NCBI GenBank assembly: GCA_023375785.1 | Contig: SZWC01000033.1 | Coordinates: forward strand, 309,776-373,775 | DNA from: Penium margaritaceum | Taxonomy: Eukaryota > Streptophyta > Zygnematophyceae > Desmidiales > Peniaceae | Direction: 5' to 3' | Length of the DNA: 64,000 nucleotides | In this document: in pieces, positions 1 to 9,366 of the stretch | Position numbering within the stretch: the stretch's first letter is position 1 | How the letters are laid out: the number at the start of each line of letters is the position of its first letter | Notes under the pieces: generated by a model | Seen by the model: only the letters and a program-made list of their open reading frames with translations | What the model was told of the DNA's origin: nothing | Database searches by the model: none | Made by a program: the position numbers and the translations under genes

Positions 1-1090
1 GCCGTGGACCGACATCTTGCTCGACTTCATTGGCGGGTTGCCTGTGACACAGCAAGGCAACAACACGGTTTTGGTGGTGGTGGACCGGTTCTCCAAGATG
101 GCACACTTCATCGCATGTCCTGAGAGTATCACAGCTGCCGGGACAGCTCAACTCCTCCTCAGTCATGTCATCGAGCTGCATGGAGTGCCGCAGTCGGTGG
201 ACTCAGATCGTAATCCACGCTTCACTTCACGATTCTGGAGAGATCTCATGGAGAAACTAGGCACGCGGGTGCAACTGACCACGGCATACCACCCACAGAG
301 CGATGGGCAGACAGAGCGCACGAACCAGACATTGGAGCAGCTGCTGCGGAGCATGGTCCCACCGGATGGAGACGGTTGGGAGGAGAAGCTTGGAGTGGCA
401 GAGTTCGCCTACAACTCAGCGGTGTCAGCATCCACAGGGAAGTCACCGTTTAGGTGGTCTACGGCCACCAGCCATTGAGCCCAGCCGCCCTTGCTACGGC
501 AACATCGCTTCCGGTTGTGCAGCAGATTGGAAGAGTTTGCCACCACTTGGGACGTGGTACGGGAACGGCTGTTAAAGGCACAAAAGCAGCAGAAGCAGCA
601 GGCTGATAAGCATCGCTATAGGGAGGAGTTCCACGTGGGAGATCAAGTGATGCTGAACTCTGCGAACCTGCAGCTGATGGGAGTTGGGAGTCCCAAACTC
701 AAGCCGCGATGAGTGGGTCCGTTCTGCATTCTAGAGAAGCGGTCGGCCGTTTCATACAAGCTAGAGCTGCCAGCTCACTACACCATTCATCCGGTGTTCC
801 ACATCTCTCTGCTTCGTGCCTATCACGACCCCAACACCTTCTTTCAGGGTCGCGGGATAGCTCCACCTCCTACTGTCCGGGTCGAAGGAAGTGAGGAGTT
901 TGAGGTAGAGAAGATCTTTGCGGACCGCCAGAGGGGACGACAGCGTGAGTTTTTGGTGGAGTGGAAGGGGTACCCGGCGGATCATAACTCTTGGGAGCCA
1001 GAGGCCAATTTCCATGTCGGGGGTACCAACACTGTTCTTCAGGAGTATCTTCGGCGTGCCGGGACGTCACGCCTCCGAAGGGGGGGGGGA
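1..1090 (+). pseudogene. Chromovirus integrase C-half and chromodomain (fossil)
   Basis: This is a pol fragment. The first ~460 bases read as a retroviral-type integrase core of the Ty3 kind, with motifs MLDFIGGLP, VDRFSKMAHFIA, HGVPQSVDSDRNPRFTS and TAYHPQSDGQTERTNQTLEQ. The region around 590-830 carries the integrase C-terminal segment (KHRYREEFHVGDQVML, then HPVFHISLLRAY), as in chromoviruses. At ~895-1010 there is a chromodomain: EFEVEKIF, then FLVEWKGYPADHNSWEPEANF, which keeps the aromatic residues used to bind methylated histone tails. In this family the chromodomain steers integration toward heterochromatin, which fits the satellite next door. The reading is broken (at least two breaks), so it is treated as a fossil. 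Open reading continues past the chromodomain into the LTR, but that extension has no protein-like content. Confidence 0.88.
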
Positions 1091-1314
1091 GTGAATGTAA
1101 TGAGGTGCCCCTTTTTTCTAGCATACTCGGGGCCTCGTCCGAGTATTGGGGGCATGCAGGCCTTTTTCCGATTTTTGGAAATCCAAGTCGCGGTCGAGCT
1201 CACCTCCGCTCCACCACCGATGCGAGGAGGAGGAGGAGGAGGAGGAGCGAGCGAGCGCGTGAGCGAGCGCCGGTGTGGGGGTCACGCCGACGCTAGGGGG
1301 CTGTTTCGCGTGAA

Positions 1315-1349
1315 CCCCCACGTGGCGTTCCGAACACGCCACGCGGGGG
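1315..1349. other. GC-rich hairpin in chromovirus LTR
   Basis: CGTGGCGT at 1321-1328 faces ACGCCACG at 1336-1343 with a 7-base loop. The stem can be extended by a C-run/G-run pairing after one mismatch. A second hairpin, CCGTCGAT 1576-1583 with ATCGACGG 1591-1598, lies further down the same LTR. Confidence 0.6.
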
Positions 1350-1622
1350 TGGATTCCCCCCTCTCGACGGGTAGCGTAACGACGACGCTACACGTCGAGG
1401 GGTCATTTCCACGGACGACTCCCGGCAACAGTCGCGGTCAACATCGGCAGCAAAAATGGTGGCTGCGACCGCGCGACGGTCGCAGCACTTCCGTTGGCGC
1501 GCGCAACATGGCGACCGCACCCACCGCCGCGAGACATACGCGACCAACGGGGCGGCTCGCCGAGAGACACAAGGACCGTCGATCTCGACGATCGACGGCC
1601 GGGGACTTCTGGCACTAGACAT

Positions 1623-1684
1623 TAGGTGCAAGTAGAGCACCAGGTTCAGGTGCAAGAAGAGCACCGAGTTCAGGTGCAAGTAGC
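1623..1684 (+). repeat. Three tandem ~24-bp repeats in LTR
   Basis: The core AGGTGCAAGWAGAGCACC recurs with ~24-bp spacing, the third copy being partial. It lies ~60 bp upstream of the TATA box, a position typical of LTR enhancer repeats. That role is inferred. Confidence 0.6.
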
Positions 1685-1741
1685 TTGTCGTAGCAAGCTA
1701 GGGAAGCAGTAGGCTGAGGCCTGGGCTAGCCAGCCGGACAG

Positions 1742-1749
1742 TATAAATA
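1742..1749 (+). promoter_or_regulatory. TATA box of chromovirus LTR
   Basis: TATAAATA lies about 650 bp into the LTR and is followed by CCCTGTACTCAGTTC. The position suits the U3/R boundary of a plant LTR. Confidence 0.6.
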
Positions 1750-1883
1750 CCCTGTACTCAGTTCAATCTCATGAACCTATATTTTCCAGCTCTAGCTTCC
1801 AGAAATATCCAAGTCTATCTTTCAGTTGCAACTATGTTCTCCACACACCAAGGCTAAATCTCTAGAGAGCACCCACTCTCACA

Positions 1884-4126
1884 GTGACCAACCAAAGTAT
1901 GCATATGTTACTGACCATGACCAAAGACTTTCACTTCATGTGGTCAACGCTGACAACTCAAAACAAGAGTCACAGATAGCGAGAGGGGTTAACAATGGTT
2001 TGAGATTCTGACTTTGAACTAGAAAGCACAAAGACCTTCATTTTGTAGTGACACGGCGTGGCAACCATGTAGAATGACAAACCAAAGTAGGAATATGCCA
2101 CTAACCATTGCCAAAACATAATTTTTACAATTTATATAATGTATGATTTCACAATGTGTGCTCAACGTTGAAAACTGATAACACAAGTTAAACATGGCCA
2201 GAAGGGAAAACAATGGGTTGGGAACACTAGTTATCAACTAGCAAGTACAAAGACCTTCTACAAGTAGTGGCACGGTGAAGCTAGCATGCACAGTGACCAA
2301 CGAGAGGATGCATACGTCACTGACTATGACAAAATAAGTCCACTATGTGTGGTCAACATTAACAACTCATAACACGAGTCAGAAATGGTCAAAGAGAGAG
2401 ATAATGGATTCGGAACCACATGAATCGACTAGAAAGGATAAACAACTTCAATACGTAGTGGCACGGTATGGCTACTATGCACACCAAACAACCAAACTAG
2501 GCATATGTCACTGACCATGACCAAAGATCTTCAGTATGCGTGGTCAACGTTCACAACCCATAATGAGTCACAAATGGCGAGAAGGCGGAACAATGGTTTT
2601 GGAATACTAGTTTTCAACTAGCAAGTACAATGACCTTGAATAAGTAGTAGCATGGTATGGCTACCATGGACAATGACTGACCAAAGTAGGCATATGTACT
2701 GCCTTTGACCAAAGAAATCTGCTGTGTGTGGTCAACGTTGACAACTCATAATACAAGTGCCAAATGGTCAGGGGGGGAGAACAATGGTTTGGGAAGTCCA
2801 GGTATCAAGTAGCAAGCACAGGGTCCTTTAATAAGAAGTGGCACGGTGTGGCTACCATGTACAATAACCAACCAAAGTAGGCATGTGTCACTGACCATGA
2901 CCAAAGAATGTCACTATGTGTGTTCAACTTTGACAACTCATAACACCAGTCATAAATGGTCAGAGGGGGAAACAATGGCTTGCAAATACTATTTATCGAT
3001 GAGCAAGTACAAAAACCTTCAATAGGTAGTGGTACAGTGTGGCTCCCATGTACAGTGACAAGCCAAAGTATGCACATGTCACTGACCATGACCAAAGGAT
3101 TTCACTTCATGTGGTCAGCACTGACAATTCACAACAAGATTTATAGATATCTAGAGGGGTAACAATGGTTTGGGAACACTGGCTATGAACTAGAAAGCAC
3201 AAAGACCTCCATTACGTAGTGACATGGCGTGGCCACCATGTACAATGACAAACAAAAGTAGGCATATACCACTAACCATTACCAAAATAAATTCACATTG
3301 TGTGCTCAACGTTGAAAACTCATAACACAAGTCACAAATGGTCAGACGGGGAAACGATGGGTTGGGAACACTAGTTATCAAGTAGCATGTACAAAGACCT
3401 TCTACTAGTGGCACGGTGTGGCTAGCGTGCACAGTGACCAACCAAAGGATGCATACGTCACTGGCTATGACGAAAGAAGTCCACTATGTGTGGTCAACAT
3501 TAACAACTCATAACACGAATCAGAAATGATCGAAGGGGGAGACAATGGTCTGAGAACCCTATGTATTGACTAGAAAGGACAAATAACTTCAATAAGTAGT
3601 GGCACGGTGTGGCTACTATGCACACCAAACAACCAAACTAGGCATATGTTACTAACCATGACCAAAGATTTTCAGTATGGGTGGTCAACGTTCACAACCC
3701 ATAACACGAGTCACAAATGGTCCGAGGGGGAAACAATGGTTTTGGAATATTAGTTTTCAACTAGCAAGTATAACGACCTTGAATAAGTCGTAGCACGGTG
3801 TTGCTACCATGCCCAATGACTGACCAAAGGAGGCATATGCACTGCCTTTGACCAAAGAAATCCACTGTGTGTGGTCAATGTTGACAACTCACAATACGAG
3901 TTTTAAATGGTCAGAGGGGGAAACAGTGGTTTGGGAACACCAGGTATAAACTAGCAAGCACAGGCTCCTTTAATAAGTAGTGACACAGTGTGGCTACCAT
4001 GTACAATGACCAACCAAAGTAGGCATGTGTAACTGACCATGACCAAAGAATGTCACTGTGTGTGGTTAAATTTGACAACTCATAACATGAGTCACAAATG
4101 GTCAGAGGGGGAAAATGGTTTGGGAA
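1884..4126. repeat. ~190-bp satellite array, block 1
   Basis: About 12 head-to-tail monomers of ~190 bp. Each carries a conserved core around CAAATGGTCAGAGGGGGAAA and ACCAACCAAAGTAGGCATATG. Six monomer types alternate in fixed order. Short diagnostic strings are: M1 TTCACTTCATGTGGTC (1930, 3101), M2 GTTGAAAACT, M3 GTCCACTATGTGTGG (3479), M4 GTTCACAACCCATAAC, M5 ATCC(G)CTGTGTGTGG and M6 TGTCACTATGTGTGG (2909). Two full M1-M6 cycles are seen here. An AT-rich insert of ~28 bp near 2119-2146 is the only irregular element. All open frames in this block are short and follow the repeat. No gene is seen. Confidence 0.92.
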
Positions 4127-4316
4127 TGTTGGCCTGAGGGTGAGTGTGCACCCTGGAGGGTCCCTAGCCGTGGTTGTTTCACACCACCAACTGTTTTTGG
4201 AGAGACTCAAATTGTGGAGGCAACTGGTTCCAAGGATGGCAAAATCTGGTCAGAGAGTGAGGCAATAGTTTTGTCCTCAATTGGATGGGAATTAAAACTT
4301 GATCAGGGCTCACAAG

Positions 4317-4338
4317 CAGTGGCATTTTATAGCCACTG
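4317..4338 (-). promoter_or_regulatory. Copia LTR TATA box framed by inverted repeat
   Basis: On the minus strand TATAAAAT is the core promoter candidate. It is exactly framed by CAGTGGC and GCCACTG (7-bp perfect inverted repeat, 8-base centre). The same arrangement is present in the 5' LTR near 8858-8879. Confidence 0.6.
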
Positions 4339-4459
4339 ATCTAAGCTTTCCAGAACACCAAAGCATGCCAGATTTGGAGCTTCCTAGCAGATTCTATGGC
4401 TTCTAGAGTGCTCCTTGGTAGGCTGTCCTTTTCCCACCTAGGAAGGCATCCCTTCCCTC

Positions 4460-4615
4460 CTCTAGAAGCTTCTGCCCCTTCCTAGATTCCTCAGCTTGCT
4501 TCTAGTAGGAGGGAAGGTGTCCAGTAGACCAAGACACCTCTAGATGCCTTGTAGGACAAGTCACCCCTTCTAGAAGGTGTGCCACCTTCCTGGACCCTCA
4601 CCTGGCCTTCTAGAA
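4460..4615 (-). promoter_or_regulatory. Heat-shock-element-like motifs in copia LTR
   Basis: TTCTAGAA (TTCnnGAA) occurs at 4568-4575 and 4608-4615. A three-module site with one mismatch to TTCnnGAAnnTTC lies at 4460-4472. All are upstream of the TATA box in the sense of transcription. The motif fit is visible in the sequence; heat response is an inference by analogy with heat-activated copia elements such as ONSEN. Confidence 0.4.
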
Positions 4616-4701
4616 ACTTAAAGAGGAACTCTAGAGGTTGAGCTAGCTTCCTGGCATCTATTTTCCACCTCCCTTGAGGCAGGGCAGAATTTCATCTTGT
4701 G

Positions 4702-4756
4702 GGACTTGAACCCGGGCCCCTGCTTCTAGAGGTGGACACCATTAACCGCTAAGCTA
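4702..4756 (-). promoter_or_regulatory. tRNA-like pol III A and B boxes inside copia LTR
   Basis: On the minus strand an A box TAGCTTAGCGG (4746-4756) and a B box GGTTCAAGTCC (4702-4712) both match the plant tRNA promoter consensus with tRNA-like spacing. The acceptor stem does not pair, so this is a tRNA-derived remnant, not a tRNA gene. The 5' LTR has the same pair at 9287-9297 and 9243-9253. Confidence 0.5.
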
Positions 4757-4876
4757 CTAAGGCTTGTCTTTTTGGTGTTCCTTTTTGGAGTCACTCCTGC
4801 CATGGTGAGGAGCATCATTCCAACAATCTCCCCCTTGCGCGTCACCCATGGCAGTTATCCATGCTCAGCGTGCAAC

Positions 4877-7800
4877 TCAAGAGGCTTGGGAAAGCCCAAG
4901 CTCCATACAAGTAGCATCATGCCTGTCCTTGGGTTGCGCCTTTGTCATGGCATAAACAAGCATGTGCTTTGTTCCACAATGCACAAGCACCACATCACCG
5001 TTTGCAACAAGGTCTCGTGCAAAGTGATGCCGGATCTCTATGTGCTTGGTCCTCCGGTGTAGCACAGGGTTCTTGGTCAGGCTGATGGCACTCATGTTGT
5101 CAACATTGAGTGCCGTTGGCTTCTTTTGCGGCACCCCAATCTCCGTGAGCAATCGCCGCAGCCATAGTGCCTCCTTTGCGGCTTCCGCGAGTGCAATATA
5201 TTCCGCCTCAGTGCTGGATAGAGCCACACTGTCCTGCTTCCGGCTTGCCCAAGACACCGCTGCACCACCAAGCACAAAAACATAGCCTGATGTTGACTTG
5301 CGGTCATCAACATCACCTGCCCAGTCAGCATCAGAGTAGCCAACCAACTCGAGGGAGTCAGTCCGCGCTCCCCCTCCAAACACAAGTCGCGAATGTGTCG
5401 TTGCCTTCAAGTAGCGGAGGATTCTTTTCACCGCTTGCCAATGTAGCGGCCCCAGATCAGCAACATAGCGGCTCACTTGTCCTTCAGCAAAGGCAAGGTC
5501 AGGCCGCGTCACCACCATGGCATACATTATGCTGCCAACTGCGGACTGGTACGGTACTCCAGCCATCTCCGCCTTCTCGTCCTCCGTGCTCGGGCCCATG
5601 CTCAAGCTCAGCTCACATGTCATTGTCATTGGTGTGCCGATGGGGTTGCTCTCCTCCATGTTGTAGCGGCGGAGCACCTCATGCACATATTTTTTCTTGA
5701 CCCATCTCCAACATGCATACTTTGCGGTCCCTCTTGATGGCGATGCCAAGGTAGTACTCGAGCTCGTCCATGTCTGTCATCTTAAACCGGCCGCCAAGTT
5801 GTTGCTTCAGGCTCTTGAGCTCCCCCTCATCCGAAGACACAAGGATGAAGTCATCCACGTAGAGGACGACAATTTGGTGGAGTCCTGGCTGATTACGCTC
5901 ATACACGCTGTGATCAGCCTCGCAGCGCTTGAAGCCAAGCTCACCGATGAAACTATCCATCTCGGTGTACCACATGAGCGGAGCTTGCTTCAGTCCATAG
6001 AGCGCCCTGCGAAGCCGGCACACCTTCCCTTGCAGCGCATCCACCCCCTCCGGCACCTCCATGTATACTTCCTTGTCCAGGTCGCCATTGAGGAACGCGG
6101 TTTTCATGTCCATTTGGTGGATTTCGTATTCGCGTGTCGCTGCCACCGAGAGGATAGTACGGATGGAAGCAAACTTGGCAACTGGTGCAAAGGTCTCGTC
6201 GTAGTGCTCCCCTTTTCTCTGGGCATATCCTTTCGCCACCAGCCGCGCCTTGTACCGCTCCACCTTCCCCTCCTTTGTGAGCTTCTTCCGGAAGATCCAC
6301 TCGGAGCCGATGATTTTCTCGCCCTCCGGCCGGTCAACCAGCTCCCAAGTGCCGTTCTCCTCGTGGGAGGCAAGCTCAGATTTCATTGCTCCCACCCACT
6401 CAGCCCCATCCTTCCGCTGCAGTGGCTCCTTTACAGATTGAGGCTCCTCTTGCGTGAAGAAGGCTTGTGCAAACCCAGTCCAAATTCCCTTGTCGGCATC
6501 ATACCTTTTTATCCTTCTTTGCACACGGTTACTTGTGCGGGGCTCTTGAGGCGGTTGTTGTTGTTGCTGTCCCCTTTCGGCGCCATCCTCTCCAAGCGCC
6601 TGATCCCCCTCTCTTGGAGACCTTGGAGACATCTGTTGACTCCCCACCTCCACGTCAATCTCCGGTGCTTTGGAATCCTCGTCCAAACTGGCCGGAACAT
6701 ATTCTGCCCGTTGCACATCCCTCGGGCGATCCTCTTCGGCTGGTGCTGCTGTAAGGACGTCACCCTCATTCACGTCCTCCGGCGTCTCCCCCTCAAGGAG
6801 TGGCATCCACTCTCCCCTCTTGGATAGACCTGCCTCCTTGTCTGTCCAACGGCTTTTCTCGTCGAACGTGATGTCGCAAGTCCGCACAATCTCCTGCCTC
6901 CTTGGATCAAAGAGCCGATACGCCTTGCTTCCGCTCTCATATCCGAGGAATATACACCGGCGGGTACACGGGTCGAGCTTGCTCCGTCCCTCACATGCAT
7001 GCACCATTGCATGTGCAACACAACCAAACGTGCGGAGGTGACCCACCTCCAGCTTCCTCGCGCTCCACACCTCTTGTGGCGTCTTCCACGCATTGCTCTC
7101 CTTGTCCTTCAGAGGCTTGGTCGGCATGAGATTCATGATGTACGCTGCTGTCCTTGCCGCCTCCGTCCAATACCGTTGTGTAAGGCCGGCGTCGCTCAAC
7201 ATGGATTGCACCATGTTAAGGATTGTGCGATTCGCTCTCTCTGCAACGCCATTCTGTTGTGGAGAGTGTGGAGTTGTTTTGTGCCACTCAATCCCCTTGC
7301 TCTTCATCCACCCACGGCACCCCACATATTCACCGCCGTTGTCACTCCGGAACGCCTTCACCTTCAACTCTGTTTGCCGCTCCACATCAGCCACAAACTC
7401 TTGCATGCATGCAAGGACCTCACTCTTCCGCTTCATTGGGTAGAGGTAGAGTTTCTGGCTGTGGTCATCGATGAAGGTGAGGAAGTAGCGAGCTCCGCTG
7501 ATGGAGCTCTCAAGCGGTCCACACACATCTGTGTGTACCACGGCCAGTTTTGTCGATGCACGCGTCCCCTTGGCGACAAACGGTTACCGAGTTGATTTGC
7601 CAATGATGCATGGCTCACACACGGTCTCCTTGGTTCCATCAAGGCTACTGATTTGGAGACCCCGCACCACTTCCCTCTTAGCCATCTCCTTCACGGTCGA
7701 TGGAGAAATGTGGCAGAGTCGGCGGTGCCATAGGTCCAGGTCTCCTCCATCCTTCGTTGCAAGATTGGCGCGTTGGACCCTACCCGGCTGCTGAGGATCT

Positions 7801-8677
7801 TCGCGCGTAGCAGGTACAGGTCGTCCTCCCTTTTGGCACGCGCAATCACCTCACCTTTGCCCTCTTTGCGGATGACGGCCTCCTTCTTTGTGAAGAGCAC
7901 CTCAAGTGCCTTGTCGGTAAGGCGGCTGACAGAGAGCAGGTTTGCCCCAAAGTTAGGTATATGCAGCACATCGTAGATTGTGCTCGTGACAGGTTTTCCA
8001 TCCACAATTGACTCAATGCGGACGTTACCCTCACCGGCGGCCACCTCTGTTTTTCCATTGGCCACCGTCATGCGTCTCTCCGAGGCGCCGTAGGTGACAA
8101 ATGCCGCCCTGTTGCATTGCGTGTGGCAGCGTGATCTGAAGTCGATGACGGTAACACCCGGATCCTTCAAGTTGGTAGAGTTGTACGTCATAAGGGCGTA
8201 CTCATCTTTCTTCCCGCCCCGTTGCGACCGATCTGTTTTCTTCTTAGGACAGTTGCGCGCGTAGTGGCCCTCCTTGCCGCAGTTGAAGCACTCCCCCTTC
8301 TTGTCACCCTTCTTAGTGCCCTGTTTGGCACCCTTCCACTTGTTGCCTCGGCCTCCACTTTGAGGATGAACCGTGTAAGATGAAGTTGATGTCGCTGCAC
8401 TCTCTCGACCGCCACGTCGCATCCACTCATTGCGCACGTACTCAGCAACCTTCGGGTACTTTAGCTCGTCGGAAGGCCAGCCACTAAGGACTGTGATCAT
8501 GGGACTCCAACTGTCTGGCAAGGCCAGAAGGAGGATCATAGCTTGCAACTGAGAGTCGACCTCCCAACCCGTGGCCACGCACTCCGCTGCGAGGGACTCA
8601 ATCTGCTGCATGATCTCCATGATGTTGTCGCCTTCGTTGGCTCGGAGGGTGACGAGCCGTTTGAAGATGAAGAGCTG
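4877..8677 (-). pseudogene. Copia gag-pol coding region (fossil)
   Basis: The domain order is that of Ty1/copia. The Gag UBN2-type region lies at ~8440-8677 (QQIESLAAECVATGWEVDSQ), followed by a CCHC zinc knuckle at ~8250-8290 (CFNCGKEGHYARNC). The protease region (~7950-8150) and the GAG-pre-integrase region (~7600-7800) come next. The integrase core is at ~7080-7541, with TDVCGP, SDNGGEY and PQQNGVAERANRT. Reverse transcriptase spans ~5800-6420, with VERYKARLVAKGYAQ, MDMKTAFLNGDL and YVDDFILVS near 5857. RNase H lies at ~4960-5345, with YSDADWAGD near 5338 and VALSSTEAEYIA. The family normally makes one Gag-Pol polyprotein that its own protease cuts. This copy is broken, with at least two breaks plus the gap, and should be read as a young fossil. 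Confidence 0.93.
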
Positions 8678-8771
8678 NNNNNNNNNNNNNNNNNNNNNNN
8701 NNNNNNNNNNNNNNNNNNNNNNNNNNNNNNNNNNNNNNNNNNNNNNNNNNNNNNNNNNNNNNNNNNNNNNN
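8678..8771. other. Assembly gap (94 N)
   Basis: The gap covers the start of gag, the leader, the primer site and about 104 bp of the 5' LTR. That is more sequence than 94 bases can hold, so the N count is likely nominal. Confidence 0.95.
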
Positions 8772-9366
8772 CAAGGATGGCAAAATCTGGTCAGAGAGTG
8801 AGGCAATAGTTTTGGCCTCAATTGGATGGGAATTAACACTTGATCAAGGCTCACAAGCAGTGGCATTTTATAGCCACTGATCTAAGCTTTCCAGAACACC
8901 AAAGCATGCCAGATTTGGAGCTTCCTAGCAGATTCTATGGCTTCTAGAGTGCTCCTTGGTAGGCTGTCCTTTTCCCACCTAGGAAGGCATCCCTTCCCTC
9001 CTCTAGAAGCTTCTGCCCCTTCCTAGATTCCTCAGCTTGCTTCTAGTAGGAGGGAAGGTGTCCAGAAGACCAAGACACCTCTAGATGCCTTGTAGGACAA
9101 GTCACCCCTTCTAGAAGGTGTGCCACCTTCCTGGACCCTCACCTGGCCTTCTAGAAACTTAAAGAGGAACTCTAGAGGTTGAGCTAGCTTCCTGGCATCT
9201 ATTTTCCACCTCCCTTGAGGCAGGGCAGAATTTCATCTTGTGGGACTTGAACCCGGGCCCCTGCCTCTAGAGGTGGACACCATTAACCACTAAGCCACTA
9301 AGGCTTGTCTTTTTGGTGTTCCTTTTTGGAGTCACTCCTGCCATGGTGAGGAGCATCATTCCAACA
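8772..9366 (-). repeat. 5' LTR of copia element (partial, beside gap)
   Basis: 595 bp visible, aligned end to end with the 3' LTR from its position ~4231. It ends CCAACA and is followed by the target duplication GGGAA. Confidence 0.93.

Larger units (their letters stand above)
1..1883 (+). mobile_element. Ty3/gypsy chromovirus, 3' portion
   Basis: This is the 3' end of a Ty3/gypsy element of the chromovirus type, cut by the window start. In order it shows the integrase core, the integrase C-terminal region, a chromodomain, a G-rich polypurine tract (~1079-1090) and an LTR beginning TGTAATGAGG at 1096. The ~190-bp satellite follows directly, so the element sits at or within the satellite array. 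The coding part is broken, with at least two breaks. Age cannot be estimated because the partner LTR lies outside the window. Family assignment is firm from the integrase motifs and chromodomain. Confidence 0.88.
1096..1883 (+). repeat. 3' LTR of the chromovirus
   Basis: The LTR begins TGTAATGAGG just after a run of G (polypurine tract). It ends before the satellite resumes, most likely at ACA 1881-1883; an end near 1830 is also possible. It contains a GGA microsatellite (~1223-1247), GC-rich hairpins, a short tandem repeat and a TATA box. The start is well supported by the tract and the TG dinucleotide. The end is approximate. Confidence 0.7.
4127..4825 (-). repeat. 3' LTR of copia element
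   Basis: 699 bp with TG...CA ends and terminal inverted TGTTGG/CCAACA. On the minus strand it is preceded by the polypurine tract AAGGGGGAGAT, a standard plant copia arrangement. It holds a TATA box, heat-shock-like motifs and tRNA-like boxes, listed separately. Confidence 0.95.
4127..9366 (-). mobile_element. Ty1/copia retrotransposon, near-complete
   Basis: A copia element on the minus strand inserted into the satellite. Both ends are visible: TGTTGG at 4127 and CCAACA ending at 9366, flanked by the 5-bp target duplication GGGAA (4122-4126 and 9367-9371). The two LTRs differ at about seven positions over the ~595 bp that can be compared (~1%, counted by eye), so the insertion is young compared with the satellite around it. 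The coding region is broken (at least two breaks). An assembly gap at 8678-8771 removes the leader, the start of gag and the first part of the 5' LTR. The missing parts should exceed the 94 N shown, so the gap size is probably nominal. Confidence 0.95.

Noticed and set aside
1100-1618. Continuation of the chromodomain frame into the LTR
   Set aside because: It passes the polypurine tract and LTR start and has no protein-like content.
4702-4756. Functional tRNA gene in the copia LTR
   Set aside because: The A and B boxes fit, but the acceptor and T stems do not pair; it was treated as a tRNA-derived remnant.
5697-6827. 376-codon plus-strand frame inside the copia element
   Set aside because: It is antisense to the integrase-RT region; its length is a by-product of the GC-rich coding strand opposite.
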